Source of the DNA: a virus
DNA: 25,471 bases
IMG/VR virus record: IMGVR_UViG_3300030118_005740
Coordinates: 1 to 25,471 of that record
Direction: 5' to 3' (one strand)
Under the pieces are notes generated by a model that saw only the letters and a program-made list of their open reading frames with translations, was not told the origin of the DNA and searched no databases. The position numbers and the translations under genes are program-made. Shown piece after piece: positions 1-10,200 of this stretch. Numbering within the stretch: the stretch's first letter is position 1; each line of letters opens with the position of its first letter.

Positions 1-3000
1 TTTAATCCCTCAACAGGTATCGTTACTTGTACGTTGGTGACACCAATTTTAGGATTTAGCACATCACCATTTACAGTGGGTGAAAAAATATTTGTAGAGG
101 GAATACAACAGTATACAGATAACACAATAACTGGTGGTGATGGATTTAATTCTGATGAAAATGGTTTTAAATTCTTTGAAGTTACATCAATGATTAATAA
201 TAATCCAGCAACTGTTGAATTTAATTTATCTAACATAACAAGTAATCCAGGTGTTGCAAAGACAAATCAAAATCTATTTGCACAAATCGTAAGTAAAGAT
301 GATTACCCAGTTTTTGAAGTATCGCAGAAAATTTTCAATTTTGTTGTTGGAGAAAAAATATCTGCATTAATAGGTGATGTATTCAGACCTCTAGAATTAT
401 CAGTTTCTGAATCTACAGATGAGTTTATAAAAATTGTTGAAGACCAACCAGGCGCATTCGATTTATTTGCAGGACAAAAAATTAGAGGATCAAATAGTGG
501 TAATGTAGCAACTATTAATCAAATAGTTAATAATAAAGGTCAGTTCTTAGTAGATTATTCATTGAAACAAGATCAGGGGTGGAGAAATGATATTGGTAAA
601 TTAAATCAAGATTATCAGGTTATAGCTGATAATAATTACTATCAAAATTTATCTTATACCGTAAAAAGTTCTATAACTTATGAGGATTTAATAAATCCAG
701 TCAATCGTCTTCTTCATACTAGTGGTCTCAAAAACTTTGCTGATGTTGGAATAACCTCTGCAACGAGTGCAGGTGTAACAACAACAACTTTCCTTGATAC
801 TTTAGCATTAGATATAATTGATCAAAAAAGAGTTGATACAATAAACAATTTTGATTTTGCTGTAGATGTAGATGTTGTAAATAATAAATCTAAATTTCTT
901 AGATTACAAAATACAAAATTATCACCATATATTGAATGTAGAACTAACCGAGTTTTAGAAATTGATGATATAAGTTCCTTATTTTCAAATACTTCAACAA
1001 CTTTATCTAAGTTTTTAAATATTCCAATAAACACTAATTACGCACGATATTTAATTCAACTTAGAAATCCAAATAATAATTATATTCAATTATCAGATAT
1101 TGTTCTCTTTGTAGATGAAGATGATATATTTACTGCTACACAGACTATAGGTGTTACATCTACATCTGAACTTGGAAGTCTCCAATTTGAACTATCTGCT
1201 GCTAATTCTATAAATTTAATATTCCAACCTGATGATGCTGATAATAATGATTATGATTTAAAGATATTCCAAAATACATTTAACACAGATTTAGCAGGTA
1301 TAGGCACACAATCTATTGGATTTATAGATTTAACTGGAAGCAGTAAAGTTGTATCAACAGGTTCATCTTCTGAACTTATATCATCAAATATTAACAATAC
1401 TGATGCATTTTTCACTTCAATTGAGGTAAAAGATCCAACAACAACTGAAACGAATTTTGTTGAATTATATGCAACTCATGATGGTACAAATACATATATT
1501 TCTGAATTCTTCACTGATTCTGAGGGTACTGATGTATCAAACTCAATTGGTGAATTTACAAGTGGAATTTCTACAAATATTTTCTCTATTAGTTTTGTGA
1601 ATGATGAAGCAAATGAAATTTTTGTTAAATCTTCTGTAATAGGAATTGGTACAACTGCTGCTGGAATTGGAACATATAGATTTAAATCATCAGGACAAAT
1701 TGATGGTTCTGAAAGAACTGTTAGATTTGAATCAAATTATGCTAACGTTTCAACTGCAACAACAGTATCATCATTTATACATGAAGAGGTATCTAGTTTT
1801 AAGAGTATTGTAAGGGTATCAAGTGGTTCTACAAGTGCTTTACATCAAGTTATTGTTGTGCATGATGAATCAGATACATTTACCACACAATATCCCTTCC
1901 TATCAATAGGTAGTACATCTGGAATTGGAACTTTCTCCTCCTCATTAAAAGGTAATAATTTAAACTTCAATTTCCATCCAGATCCCGAATTTACTGGTGG
2001 AACAAATAATGTACAAGTGCAAGTTTTTAATAAAATATTCTACAAGGATCTTGATTTATTAAATTTACCATTAGACTTACAATATGGCACTGTTACTGAA
2101 TCATTATCTATAGCACAATATGATGCAATTAATGGAACAAGATCAAATAAAAAAAGTTTTGTATTACAGAGTAATACTAAACCAATATTCCAAAAGAACT
2201 TCAATCCATCAGATCCAAACGTATTAAACTTGGCAACTGGTGAGTTTAACATAGTTGATCATTTCTTTGAAACTGGTGAAAAAATAATTTATTCACCTGG
2301 TTCAACATTCACAGGTGCAAGTGTCGCAGGAATTACAACAGCAGGTGGTGCGTTAGCCTCTGGAACTGAATTATTTGCCATTAAAGGTGGAATATTACAA
2401 AATAATGGTGATAAATTTTTAGTTGCGAAAAATAAAGCTGATGCATTAGCTGGCATCGCTTTAACATTTTTAACTTCTGGTTCAGGTAACAATCATGAAT
2501 TTGAAATGTTTAAGAAAAATGAGAAGGCATTGATGTCCATTGATGGAGTTATACAATCACCAATTGCATTTACCCCTATATCAACAACTTTAGAATCAAA
2601 TATAACTGATAGTCAAACTTTATTCAGTGTTGCAGGTATATCGTCAATAAACACTGGAGATACAATTAAAATTAATAATGAGTTTATGGAAATAACAAAT
2701 GTAGGTTTAGGAACTACATCTGTTGGTCCAATAACTGAAACTGGTAATATTAATTTAATTGAAGTTAATAGAGGATTTATTGGGTCAGCTGCAACAAATC
2801 ACTCTATTAATGATGTAACGAGACTATTCTCAGGTGGTTATAATATTGTTGACAGCACTGTTCATTTTACTGAAGCACCAAGAGGAACAAACAGAACACA
2901 AAGAACTGCTTCTAATTTAGAACCTGTTAGGTCTAAATTTACTGGTAGAGTTTTCCTTAGAAAAGATTATAGCACCAACGTAATATTTGATGATATATCA

Positions 3001-5682
3001 AATCAATTTAGTGGAATAGATCAAAATTATAGAGTAAAAGTGGGTGGTGCTGATACAGTTGGTATTAATACTGGTAGTAGTATTTTATTACTAAATGGAA
3101 TATTCCAAACACCAACTACATTTAATAATTTAAATAATAATTATGATTTTGCTGGTATAGGGACAACAGCAACAAATATTGTATTTACTGGTATTACCTC
3201 AAGCAATGGTTCATTAATTATAAACGATAGTGATGTTAATCAAAACCAATTACCAAGAGGTGGTGTTATTGTATCATTAGGTTCAACTGGTGGTTTAGGT
3301 GTTGCACCCTTAGTAGGTGCAAGAGTAAAGGCAACTGTGGGTGCTGGAGGAAGCACAATTGTAGGTGTTGTAGGTGTGGCTACTACTGGTTCATCATACG
3401 GAATAAGCACAGCCTCATACAATAATTTAACAGGTGAACTCGAAGTCACCACTTCAACAAATCATAATTTTGGAGATATTAATGAATTTGTAAGATTAGA
3501 TGGTCTAACATTTAATCCTTCTTTACCTATTGCAAATGATACCTCATTTGGTTTAGTTGGAATTTTATCATCGAAGACATTCATAGTAAGCATAGGATCT
3601 TCAACTCAATCTCATGATTATGTTGGTTCAGGAACTGCATTTGAATACTTACATGATTTAACTTTTGGATCTGGATATAGAAATCCAGTATCAGTGGCAG
3701 TTACTGATTTAACAGGTAATGGTTCAAGTGCTGATATTTCGGCAGTAGCTGGTGATGGTGGTGTATTATCATTTACAATTAATAATGTTGGAACAGGATA
3801 TGAAACACCCCAAATACAAGTTTCATCTCCATCTTATTCAAATTTACCAGTCACTGGTGTTTCTAGAAGAGGTATCGGGTCAACCACCGATACAGGAACT
3901 GGAGCTAAGATAACTGTTGGTGTTAGTGCTGCAAACACTTCAGTTGGAATTGGATCTACATTATTTACTGTATCTAGTTTTGTGTTGGAGAATACAGGAT
4001 ATCAGTTCCAACTAGGTGATGTATTTAAACCAGTAGGTTTAGTGACTGCAATCGGTGTAACAACTCTTACTGATTTTGAATTGACTGTAACAGATGTATT
4101 TAATGATCAATACTCATCATGGAATTTTGGTCAATTTGACTTTATTGATTCAATAAAGGAACTTCAAGATGGTGAAAGGACAAGATTCCCATTAATATAC
4201 AATGCTAATCTTTTAAGTTTTGAGAAAGCAGACGACTCTTTACTTGATTTAAAATCATTACTTTTAATATTTGTTAATGGTGTTGTTCAAGATCCTGGTG
4301 AAGCATTTACATTTGATGGAGGAACATCCTTTGAATTTACTCAAGCACCAGATCCAACTGACATAATAGATATATTCTTCTATAAAGGCACTCAAGGTGT
4401 AGATACTGTTCAAGTCTCAGCTGGAGCTTCAGTTGCACCAACAATCAAAGTTGGTGACTCTGTTCAACTGATTAAGAATTCAGGAATCACAACATCTCAA
4501 GATCCAAGAGTGATATATTCAATATCAAGTTCAGATGAAGTTGAAACCAATTTATATAATGGTCTTGGAATTGATGAAATAAATGCAAAACCTTTGCAGT
4601 GGACAAAACAAAAAATAGATAAGAAAATAAATGGTGAATTAGTATTTAAAACAAGGGATTCTATCGAACCTTTAATTTATCCAACTGCAAGGATAATATC
4701 CGATGTTGGTGTTGGTGATACCATTTTATTTGTTGATAATGCATCATTCTTTGATTATGAAGAGGATTTTTCAACAACTGATGATTTTGAAATAGGAGCA
4801 ATTGGAGGTTTGATAGTTGAATCAACAGATTTAGTTGCTGCTGGATTAACTGCAATTGTATCAGTTGCAGGTACAATTCAATCATTAGACATTACTAACG
4901 CAGGAAAAGGTTATGTTGGTTCTGCTATAACTGTCTCTATAGCTGCACCAGCTACTAACAACTATTATTCAATTACAACTTCTACGACACCTCCAGCAGG
5001 ATTAACAACTGCAACAGCGACAGTATCTGTATCTAATGGTAGTCTAAATACAGTTACCATAACAAATCCTGGATTTGGGTACACTCAAACTAAACCCCCT
5101 CAAGTTATAGCTCCATCTCCTACTTTGAAGAAAGAGGATATCGATCTAATAACTAATGTTCAAGGATTTGATGGTGATGTGATAGGAATAGCAGTCACAG
5201 GTGGTGTAAATGGAAATGCAACAGCTATTAAATTTACATTGAGTGAGGACACAGGAGCAGGTTCTGGAAATCCAAAAGGTGTATTTTCTAATTTACAAGT
5301 TGGATATCCAGTTTACATTTTTGACACTAATGTCGGTCATGGTGTCACTTCTGTTTTCAGTGATGGGGCTATTGTTTCAACAGGAACAACTTGTTTGGAT
5401 AATGTTTATTTAATTGATGATATTAATTTATCTAATAAATCAATTATATGCAATATAATGACAGGTGTAAATACAACAGGTGTAGTTACATCATCAACTG
5501 GATTTAGTGGTAGATTCTCATGGGGTAGATTAACGGGTAATGGTCTTGTTAGATCTTCTAATCCCATATCTATTGGAGTAACAGGTAAAACATTATACTC
5601 TGGTATTTCAACTTTCCCAACAATTCAAAGAAGAGATTTTGGACTTAGAGACACTGGTGCTTTAAGAAAGAATCTCCCCTAG
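1..5682 (+). CDS. Giant virion structural protein, probable baseplate wedge protein at the gp7 position (5' end outside window)
   Basis: The frame is open from base 1, so the first in-frame TTG at 34 is not the start; 1893 residues are visible. The protein is Ser/Thr/Gly/Asn-rich and apparently all-beta, with no signal peptide or membrane segment. Visible parts in order: GE-type repeats (about 1-500); a segment ending in LLHTSGLKNF (about 700-740), which I recall from cyanophage baseplate proteins; three related beta domains (about 1039-2060); an NNE/RG module (2662-2829); GxGY modules near 3770, 4885 and 5053; a FVNGVVQDP module near 4270; and a C-terminus containing FSGRFSWGR and PTIQRRDFGLRDTGALRK. 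It lies directly before gp8, where T4 has gp7 (1032 residues), but I cannot align it to T4 gp7. The wedge role therefore rests on position. That it is a virion protein of a T4-like phage is much surer. Confidence 0.8.
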   Translation, partial: FNPSTGIVTCTLVTPILGFSTSPFTVGEKIFVEGIQQYTDNTITGGDGFNSDENGFKFFEVTSMINNNPATVEFNLSNITSNPGVAKTNQNLFAQIVSKDDYPVFEVSQKIFNFVVGEKISALIGDVFRPLELSVSESTDEFIKIVEDQPGAFDLFAGQKIRGSNSGNVATINQIVNNKGQFLVDYSLKQDQGWRNDIGKLNQDYQVIADNNYYQNLSYTVKSSITYEDLINPVNRLLHTSGLKNFADVGITSATSAGVTTTTFLDTLALDIIDQKRVDTINNFDFAVDVDVVNNKSKFLRLQNTKLSPYIECRTNRVLEIDDISSLFSNTSTTLSKFLNIPINTNYARYLIQLRNPNNNYIQLSDIVLFVDEDDIFTATQTIGVTSTSELGSLQFELSAANSINLIFQPDDADNNDYDLKIFQNTFNTDLAGIGTQSIGFIDLTGSSKVVSTGSSSELISSNINNTDAFFTSIEVKDPTTTETNFVELYATHDGTNTYISEFFTDSEGTDVSNSIGEFTSGISTNIFSISFVNDEANEIFVKSSVIGIGTTAAGIGTYRFKSSGQIDGSERTVRFESNYANVSTATTVSSFIHEEVSSFKSIVRVSSGSTSALHQVIVVHDESDTFTTQYPFLSIGSTSGIGTFSSSLKGNNLNFNFHPDPEFTGGTNNVQVQVFNKIFYKDLDLLNLPLDLQYGTVTESLSIAQYDAINGTRSNKKSFVLQSNTKPIFQKNFNPSDPNVLNLATGEFNIVDHFFETGEKIIYSPGSTFTGASVAGITTAGGALASGTELFAIKGGILQNNGDKFLVAKNKADALAGIALTFLTSGSGNNHEFEMFKKNEKALMSIDGVIQSPIAFTPISTTLESNITDSQTLFSVAGISSINTGDTIKINNEFMEITNVGLGTTSVGPITETGNINLIEVNRGFIGSAATNHSINDVTRLFSGGYNIVDSTVHFTEAPRGTNRTQRTASNLEPVRSKFTGRVFLRKDYSTNVIFDDISNQFSGIDQNYRVKVGGADTVGINTGSSILLLNGIFQTPTTFNNLNNNYDFAGIGTTATNIVFTGITSSNGSLIINDSDVNQNQLPRGGVIVSLGSTGGLGVAPLVGARVKATVGAGGSTIVGVVGVATTGSSYGISTASYNNLTGELEVTTSTNHNFGDINEFVRLDGLTFNPSLPIANDTSFGLVGILSSKTFIVSIGSSTQSHDYVGSGTAFEYLHDLTFGSGYRNPVSVAVTDLTGNGSSADISAVAGDGGVLSFTINNVGTGYETPQIQVSSPSYSNLPVTGVSRRGIGSTTDTGTGAKITVGVSAANTSVGIGSTLFTVSSFVLENTGYQFQLGDVFKPVGLVTAIGVTTLTDFELTVTDVFNDQYSSWNFGQFDFIDSIKELQDGERTRFPLIYNANLLSFEKADDSLLDLKSLLLIFVNGVVQDPGEAFTFDGGTSFEFTQAPDPTDIIDIFFYKGTQGVDTVQVSAGASVAPTIKVGDSVQLIKNSGITTSQDPRVIYSISSSDEVETNLYNGLGIDEINAKPLQWTKQKIDKKINGELVFKTRDSIEPLIYPTARIISDVGVGDTILFVDNASFFDYEEDFSTTDDFEIGAIGGLIVESTDLVAAGLTAIVSVAGTIQSLDITNAGKGYVGSAITVSIAAPATNNYYSITTSTTPPAGLTTATATVSVSNGSLNTVTITNPGFGYTQTKPPQVIAPSPTLKKEDIDLITNVQGFDGDVIGIAVTGGVNGNATAIKFTLSEDTGAGSGNPKGVFSNLQVGYPVYIFDTNVGHGVTSVFSDGAIVSTGTTCLDNVYLIDDINLSNKSIICNIMTGVNTTGVVTSSTGFSGRFSWGRLTGNGLVRSSNPISIGVTGKTLYSGISTFPTIQRRDFGLRDTGALRKNLP
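1039..2060 (+). repeat. Three diverged copies of a roughly 90-130 residue beta domain inside the first giant protein
   Basis: Copies begin near 1039, 1400 and 1795. Each has a strand with alternating hydrophobics, then a hydrophobic-acidic signature (VLFVDEDDIFTAT, ELYATHDGTNTYISEF, VVHDESDTFTTQY), then a short Gly-Ser-Thr segment (SELGSLQFEL, NSIGEFTSG, SGIGTFSSS), then a strand with Phe-Asn/Asp-Pro (LIFQPDD, SISFVND, NFHPDPE). I recall similar HDGTN-type domains in cyanophage tail-fibre proteins. The DNA is too diverged to be a recent duplication. A role in surface binding or spacing is inference. Confidence 0.6.
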
Positions 5683-5690
5683 TATAAATA
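5683..5690 (+). promoter_or_regulatory. T4-type late promoter (TATAAATA) for gp8
   Basis: An exact TATAAATA octamer begins on the base after the TAG of the upstream gene and ends 18 bases before the gp8 ATG. This is the -10 element recognised by the T4 late sigma factor gp55 with the sliding clamp; T4 late promoters have no -35 box. Initiation about 6 bases downstream would give a leader of roughly a dozen bases, in which I see no Shine-Dalgarno sequence. Confidence 0.75.
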
Positions 5691-5708
5691 TAGAAAAAAG
5701 CTAATGAT

Positions 5709-7280
5709 ATGGCTGCAATTGTAACTGATCAATTTAGAATTCTAAACGCAAATAATTTCGTAGAGACAGTAGAAAACTCTGCTAATTCTTATTATGTTGT
5801 CGTAGGACTTGCTAACCCAACCTCTCCAATTGTTGGTTTTGGAAGAAGTGAAACTTGGAATACAGAAACACCTAATCCCATTGACAGTATAAACTATATA
5901 AATCACGTAAATGATACAACGACTTTTGGAAAAAAAGTAACAGGGGATAATGTAAGAAGATTAATAACTAGAAGAAATTGGGCACAGGGAACAAAATATG
6001 AAATGTATCGTCATGATTATAGTTTAAAAAACCCCTCTCCAATAACAAGCAATTCAAGATTATATGATACAAGTTACTATGTAATGAATCAAAATTTTGA
6101 TGTTTATATTTGTTTAGATAATGGATCAAGTGGAATTAATACAACAGGAAATGCATCTCAAGATGAACCCGTTTTTACTGATTTAGAACCTTCAAGAGCA
6201 GGTGAAAGTGGTGATGGTTATATATGGAAGTATTTGTTTACAGTGCCTCCTGGTGATATAATAAAGTTTGATTCTACAGAATACATCTCTGTCCCTAGTA
6301 ATTGGCCAACTTCATCGACAACTCAAATTCAAGCAGTTAGAGAAAATGGTGATTCAACTGTTAACAACAATCAAATAAGAAAAATCTACATTGAGAAACA
6401 AGGATTTGGTTATCAAACCAATCTGAGTGGTGTAGAGGTAGATATTATTGGAGATGGATCAGGTGCAAAAGTTGTAATAGATACTGATAGTGAAGGAAAA
6501 ATAACAAAAGCTGTAATTTCTTCAGGTGGAACAGGATATACTTTTGGTATGGTTGACTTAGGAAGTATTCAAGGTTTAGGTACTCCGTCTGTTAGAGCAA
6601 AATTAATCCCAATAATACCTCCATCTAGAGGTCATGGTTTTGATTTATATAAAGAACTAGGAACCGATAAGTTACTTGTTTATGCTAGATTTGATGATTC
6701 TACTAAAGATTTTCCAACTGATACTAAATTTGCACAAATAAGTATAATCAAAAATCCAGTGGTAAATGGAGTTGGATCAACGACTATTTTCACAGCAAGT
6801 GAATTTTCAAGTGTTAATGCAATAAAAGTCATATCACCAACTGGTGATCCTGTAGTAGGTGAAAAAATAACACAAACTGTCACTGAAGGAACAGCAAAAG
6901 GATATATTGTTTCATTTGATTCAGATACAAATGTTTTAAAATATTACCAAGATAGATCATTGTATTTTAATGATACTACAGGAGATCAAACTGATTATAA
7001 TAATTTGAGTTCAGAAGCAAAAGTGTTAAGTTTCCAATCAAGTGCTGAACCAATTAATGCCGCTGGAGGATTTCAAGCATCAGTTGACCAAAATTTTAGT
7101 GGTATAAGCACTAATCCATCTGGTAATAAAGTAGTTTCACTAGGTGTAAACTTTGAAAATGGTCTTGCTAATCCTGAGATAAATAAAGGGTCGGGTGAAT
7201 TAATTTATCTAGATAATAGAGCTACAATAACAAGAAACTCTAGACAAAAAGAAGATATCAAAATCATCTTGGAATTTTAA
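5709..7280 (+). CDS. gp8: gp8 baseplate wedge protein
   Basis: gp8 dimerises in each of the six baseplate wedges around the tail hub. Several stretches match T4 gp8: FGRSETW (residues 44-50, T4 FGRSEPW), RRNW (88-91, T4 RRDW), SGDGYIWKYLFTVPP (167-181, T4 PGDGYVWEYLFEIPP), EYISVP (191-196), QISIIKNP (343-350, T4 QISIITNP) and the C-terminus GELIYLDNR followed by an acidic-hydrophobic end (496-523). At 523 residues it is longer than T4 gp8 (334). The excess falls mainly in two places: residues 225-300, holding two GxGY motifs (FGY at 233-235, TGY at 275-277) with a GDGSGAKV spacer, and residues about 355-460, holding a GE module. It is preceded by a late promoter and followed three bases later by the next gene. 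An overlapping ATG at 5704 encodes only six residues, so 5709 is the start. Confidence 0.93.
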   Translation: MAAIVTDQFRILNANNFVETVENSANSYYVVVGLANPTSPIVGFGRSETWNTETPNPIDSINYINHVNDTTTFGKKVTGDNVRRLITRRNWAQGTKYEMYRHDYSLKNPSPITSNSRLYDTSYYVMNQNFDVYICLDNGSSGINTTGNASQDEPVFTDLEPSRAGESGDGYIWKYLFTVPPGDIIKFDSTEYISVPSNWPTSSTTQIQAVRENGDSTVNNNQIRKIYIEKQGFGYQTNLSGVEVDIIGDGSGAKVVIDTDSEGKITKAVISSGGTGYTFGMVDLGSIQGLGTPSVRAKLIPIIPPSRGHGFDLYKELGTDKLLVYARFDDSTKDFPTDTKFAQISIIKNPVVNGVGSTTIFTASEFSSVNAIKVISPTGDPVVGEKITQTVTEGTAKGYIVSFDSDTNVLKYYQDRSLYFNDTTGDQTDYNNLSSEAKVLSFQSSAEPINAAGGFQASVDQNFSGISTNPSGNKVVSLGVNFENGLANPEINKGSGELIYLDNRATITRNSRQKEDIKIILEF

Positions 7281-7283
7281 AAA

Positions 7284-10200
7284 ATGTCACAGAAAACAAA
7301 TCTAAATATTAGTCCTTATTATGACGATTTTGATAAGGACGATCAGTTTTATAAAGTATTATTTAAACCTGGTTTCCCCGTTCAGGCAAGGGAATTAAGC
7401 ACTTTACAGTCAATTCTTCAAAATCAAGTTGAACAATTTGGAACTCATATGTTCAAGGATGGTTCTATGGTGGTGCCAGGTGGTATTGCTTATGATCCTG
7501 AGTATTACTCTATGATTATAGAACCTGAACACTTAGGAGTGCCAGTTATATCATATTTGGACGAATTAAAAAATAAAAAATTAAAATCTGAGGTTACAGG
7601 TGTACAATTTACAATTGATGATTATCTTTATCCTGAAGATAGTGATCAAATAGAACAACCTACTATCTTTGTAAAATACTTAAGTTCAGGTCCTGATAAT
7701 GTAGCAGCGTTTCCTTTTGACGGAGAAAATATAATTGTAGAAGAGACATTCGTATATGGCAATACTACTATAACTGCAGGTCAAACAGTTTTGAAATTGG
7801 TGGATGTAGATTCTCATTTTACTGGTTCTGCCGCTAAGTTATCAGCTGGTGTATATTTTATCAGAGGTAATTTTGTAGAAGTACCTAATGACAAAATTGT
7901 TTTAGATCCTTATAATCAATATCCATCATACAGAGTTGGTTTAACAATAGATGAGCAGATAATCACAGCTAAAGATGATCCTCAATTATATGATAATGCA
8001 AGAGGTTTTTCTAATTTCGCTGCACCAGGAGCAGATAGATTAAAAATTAAAACAGAACTTTCAAAAAAATCTTTAACTGATTTTAATGACACAAATTTTA
8101 TTGAATTACTCAGAATTGATGATGGTCAAATAAAAGTAATTAATAATCAAACAGAGTATAATTTAATAAGAGATTATTTTGCAAAAAGAACTTATGAAGA
8201 GTCTGGTAATTATTCATTAGATGAATTTAGAATTGATGTATTAAATAGTTTAAATGATGGATTTTCCCCAGATGGTGGAGTATATAGACTTGGTGAAGAA
8301 ACATCTGATGGAAATATACCGAATGATGATTTAATGTGCGTTAAAGTCTCTTCGGGAAAAGCGTATGTTAAAGGATATGATATTTCATTAGATTCCTCTA
8401 CTATATTAGACGTTCAAAAACCCAGAGATGTTCAAGAGGTTGATAGTGCATTAATCCCTTATCAAATGGGAACTATTTTTAAAGTTAATCATGCGTCTGG
8501 TGTTCCTGCACCTAATATTAACGATGATACTGCGACTGTTGAATTATATAATAAAAGAACAACAATTGATAATAATAAACAAGGTGATAAGATAGGAGAA
8601 GCAAGAATATATTCTTTTGCTGTTTCAGATGCATCATATGAAAATGATACTACGGAATGGGATTTACATTTATTTGACGTTCAAATTTTCACAAAAATAG
8701 AATTTAATGTTGCAACATCTGCAAGTCAAATACCTGTAACATCATTTGTAAGAGGTGTTAGTAGTGGAGCAAGTGGTTTTGCATCAGTGGTTTCGAGTTC
8801 CTATAATTGCATTCATTTGAGTAATGTAACTGGTCAATTTATGGCTGGAGAGCAGGTTGTAATAAATGAAAATACATCAATCATCAGATCAATTAAATCA
8901 ATTGAAACATTTGGTATACAAGATGTAAAAGGAATATTTCAAAATACGTCCTCTGTTACTGGTTATGGAGTTAGTTTTACGGCTGATACTGTTCTTCAAA
9001 GAGTGATATCACCAAGTTTCAGTAATGCTGACAAAATTACAATAACAGGTGCTGGAGCAACCACAAATGGAACATTCAATTTTGTGGGTGTTAGCACTGG
9101 TACTATATTAAGATATACCCCAGAAGGTGAAACAATTGAAAGATTTAATCGCATTGAAACAGTTTCTGCGGATGGATTTAGTGTTACTCTTTCTGCAGTA
9201 CCAACAATTGCAGGTATTTGTAATGGTGCTTTGAATACAAGTAAGATATCCACAACTTTTGCTTTTGGAGTTCCAAAGGTAAGTTTAGAGGATTCTAAAG
9301 GATTATACTCAGAAATAGAAAATAAAAATGTATCTGATGTATTCATAGATAATGCATCATTAATAGTAGGAAAAAATATTACAGGTGAGGCTACCAATTC
9401 TGATGGGGTTTGCACTTTTGATTTATCTCAATCTGGATTAACAACAGCTTTTTATGAGAGTTTTGATGAGGAAAGATACTCCGTACATTATTCGGATAAA
9501 ACAATTGAACCTTTAACACCTGATCAATTTGTATTAAGTAATGATGGTCAATCTGTTACTATCAACGGATTAAAAGCAAGTGAATCAAACATAGTTGTTA
9601 GTACAACACTTAGAAAACAAGGATTAAAGAGTAAACAGAAGAATTATATAAGAAGTGAAAGAGTAACTGTTGAAAGCACTGCAGTTGGAATAAACACTGC
9701 TTTAACTGGATTAACTCAAAGTTCTAGTTATGGATTGAGAGTAGAGGATAAGGAAATATCTTTAAACAAACCTGATGCAGTAAAAATAATTGGAGTATTT
9801 GAGTCTTTAAATACTTTAGCACCTACTTTAGATAAGTTTGTTTTCCCTTCAGGATTATCATTAGATAGTCAGAGTGTGTTAGGTGAATTATTATTAGGTG
9901 ACGTAACTGGTGCTGTTGCACAAATAGTAGGCAGAGTATCTGCAACTGAAGTTGAAGTAGTAATGTTATCATCAACTAATTTTGCTATTGGTGAAGTTGT
10001 GTTATTCTTAGAGTCACAGATTACTTCAACTCTACAAGACATTGTAAATGGAAATCATACAATAATCACAAATAGATTTGAACTTGATAGAGGTCAAAGG
10101 GAGCAATACTATGATTATTCTAGAATAGTTAGAAAATCTAATTTTGCACCACCTTCTAGAAAATTATTAATAGTTTATGATAGATTTGATGTTCCTACAA

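Noticed and set aside
34-36. TTG at 34 as the start of the first giant gene
   Set aside because: The same frame is open back to base 1 and the residues upstream read naturally (FNPSTGIVTCT), so the gene begins outside the window.
5704-5724. ATG at 5704 just before the gp8 start
   Set aside because: It encodes only six residues before a stop and overlaps gp8 in another frame; no sign of a leader peptide function.
8996-9415. 139-residue reading frame on the - strand
   Set aside because: It lies wholly inside the well-supported 2564-residue gene, has no phage or other recognisable motif, and all real genes here are on the + strand.
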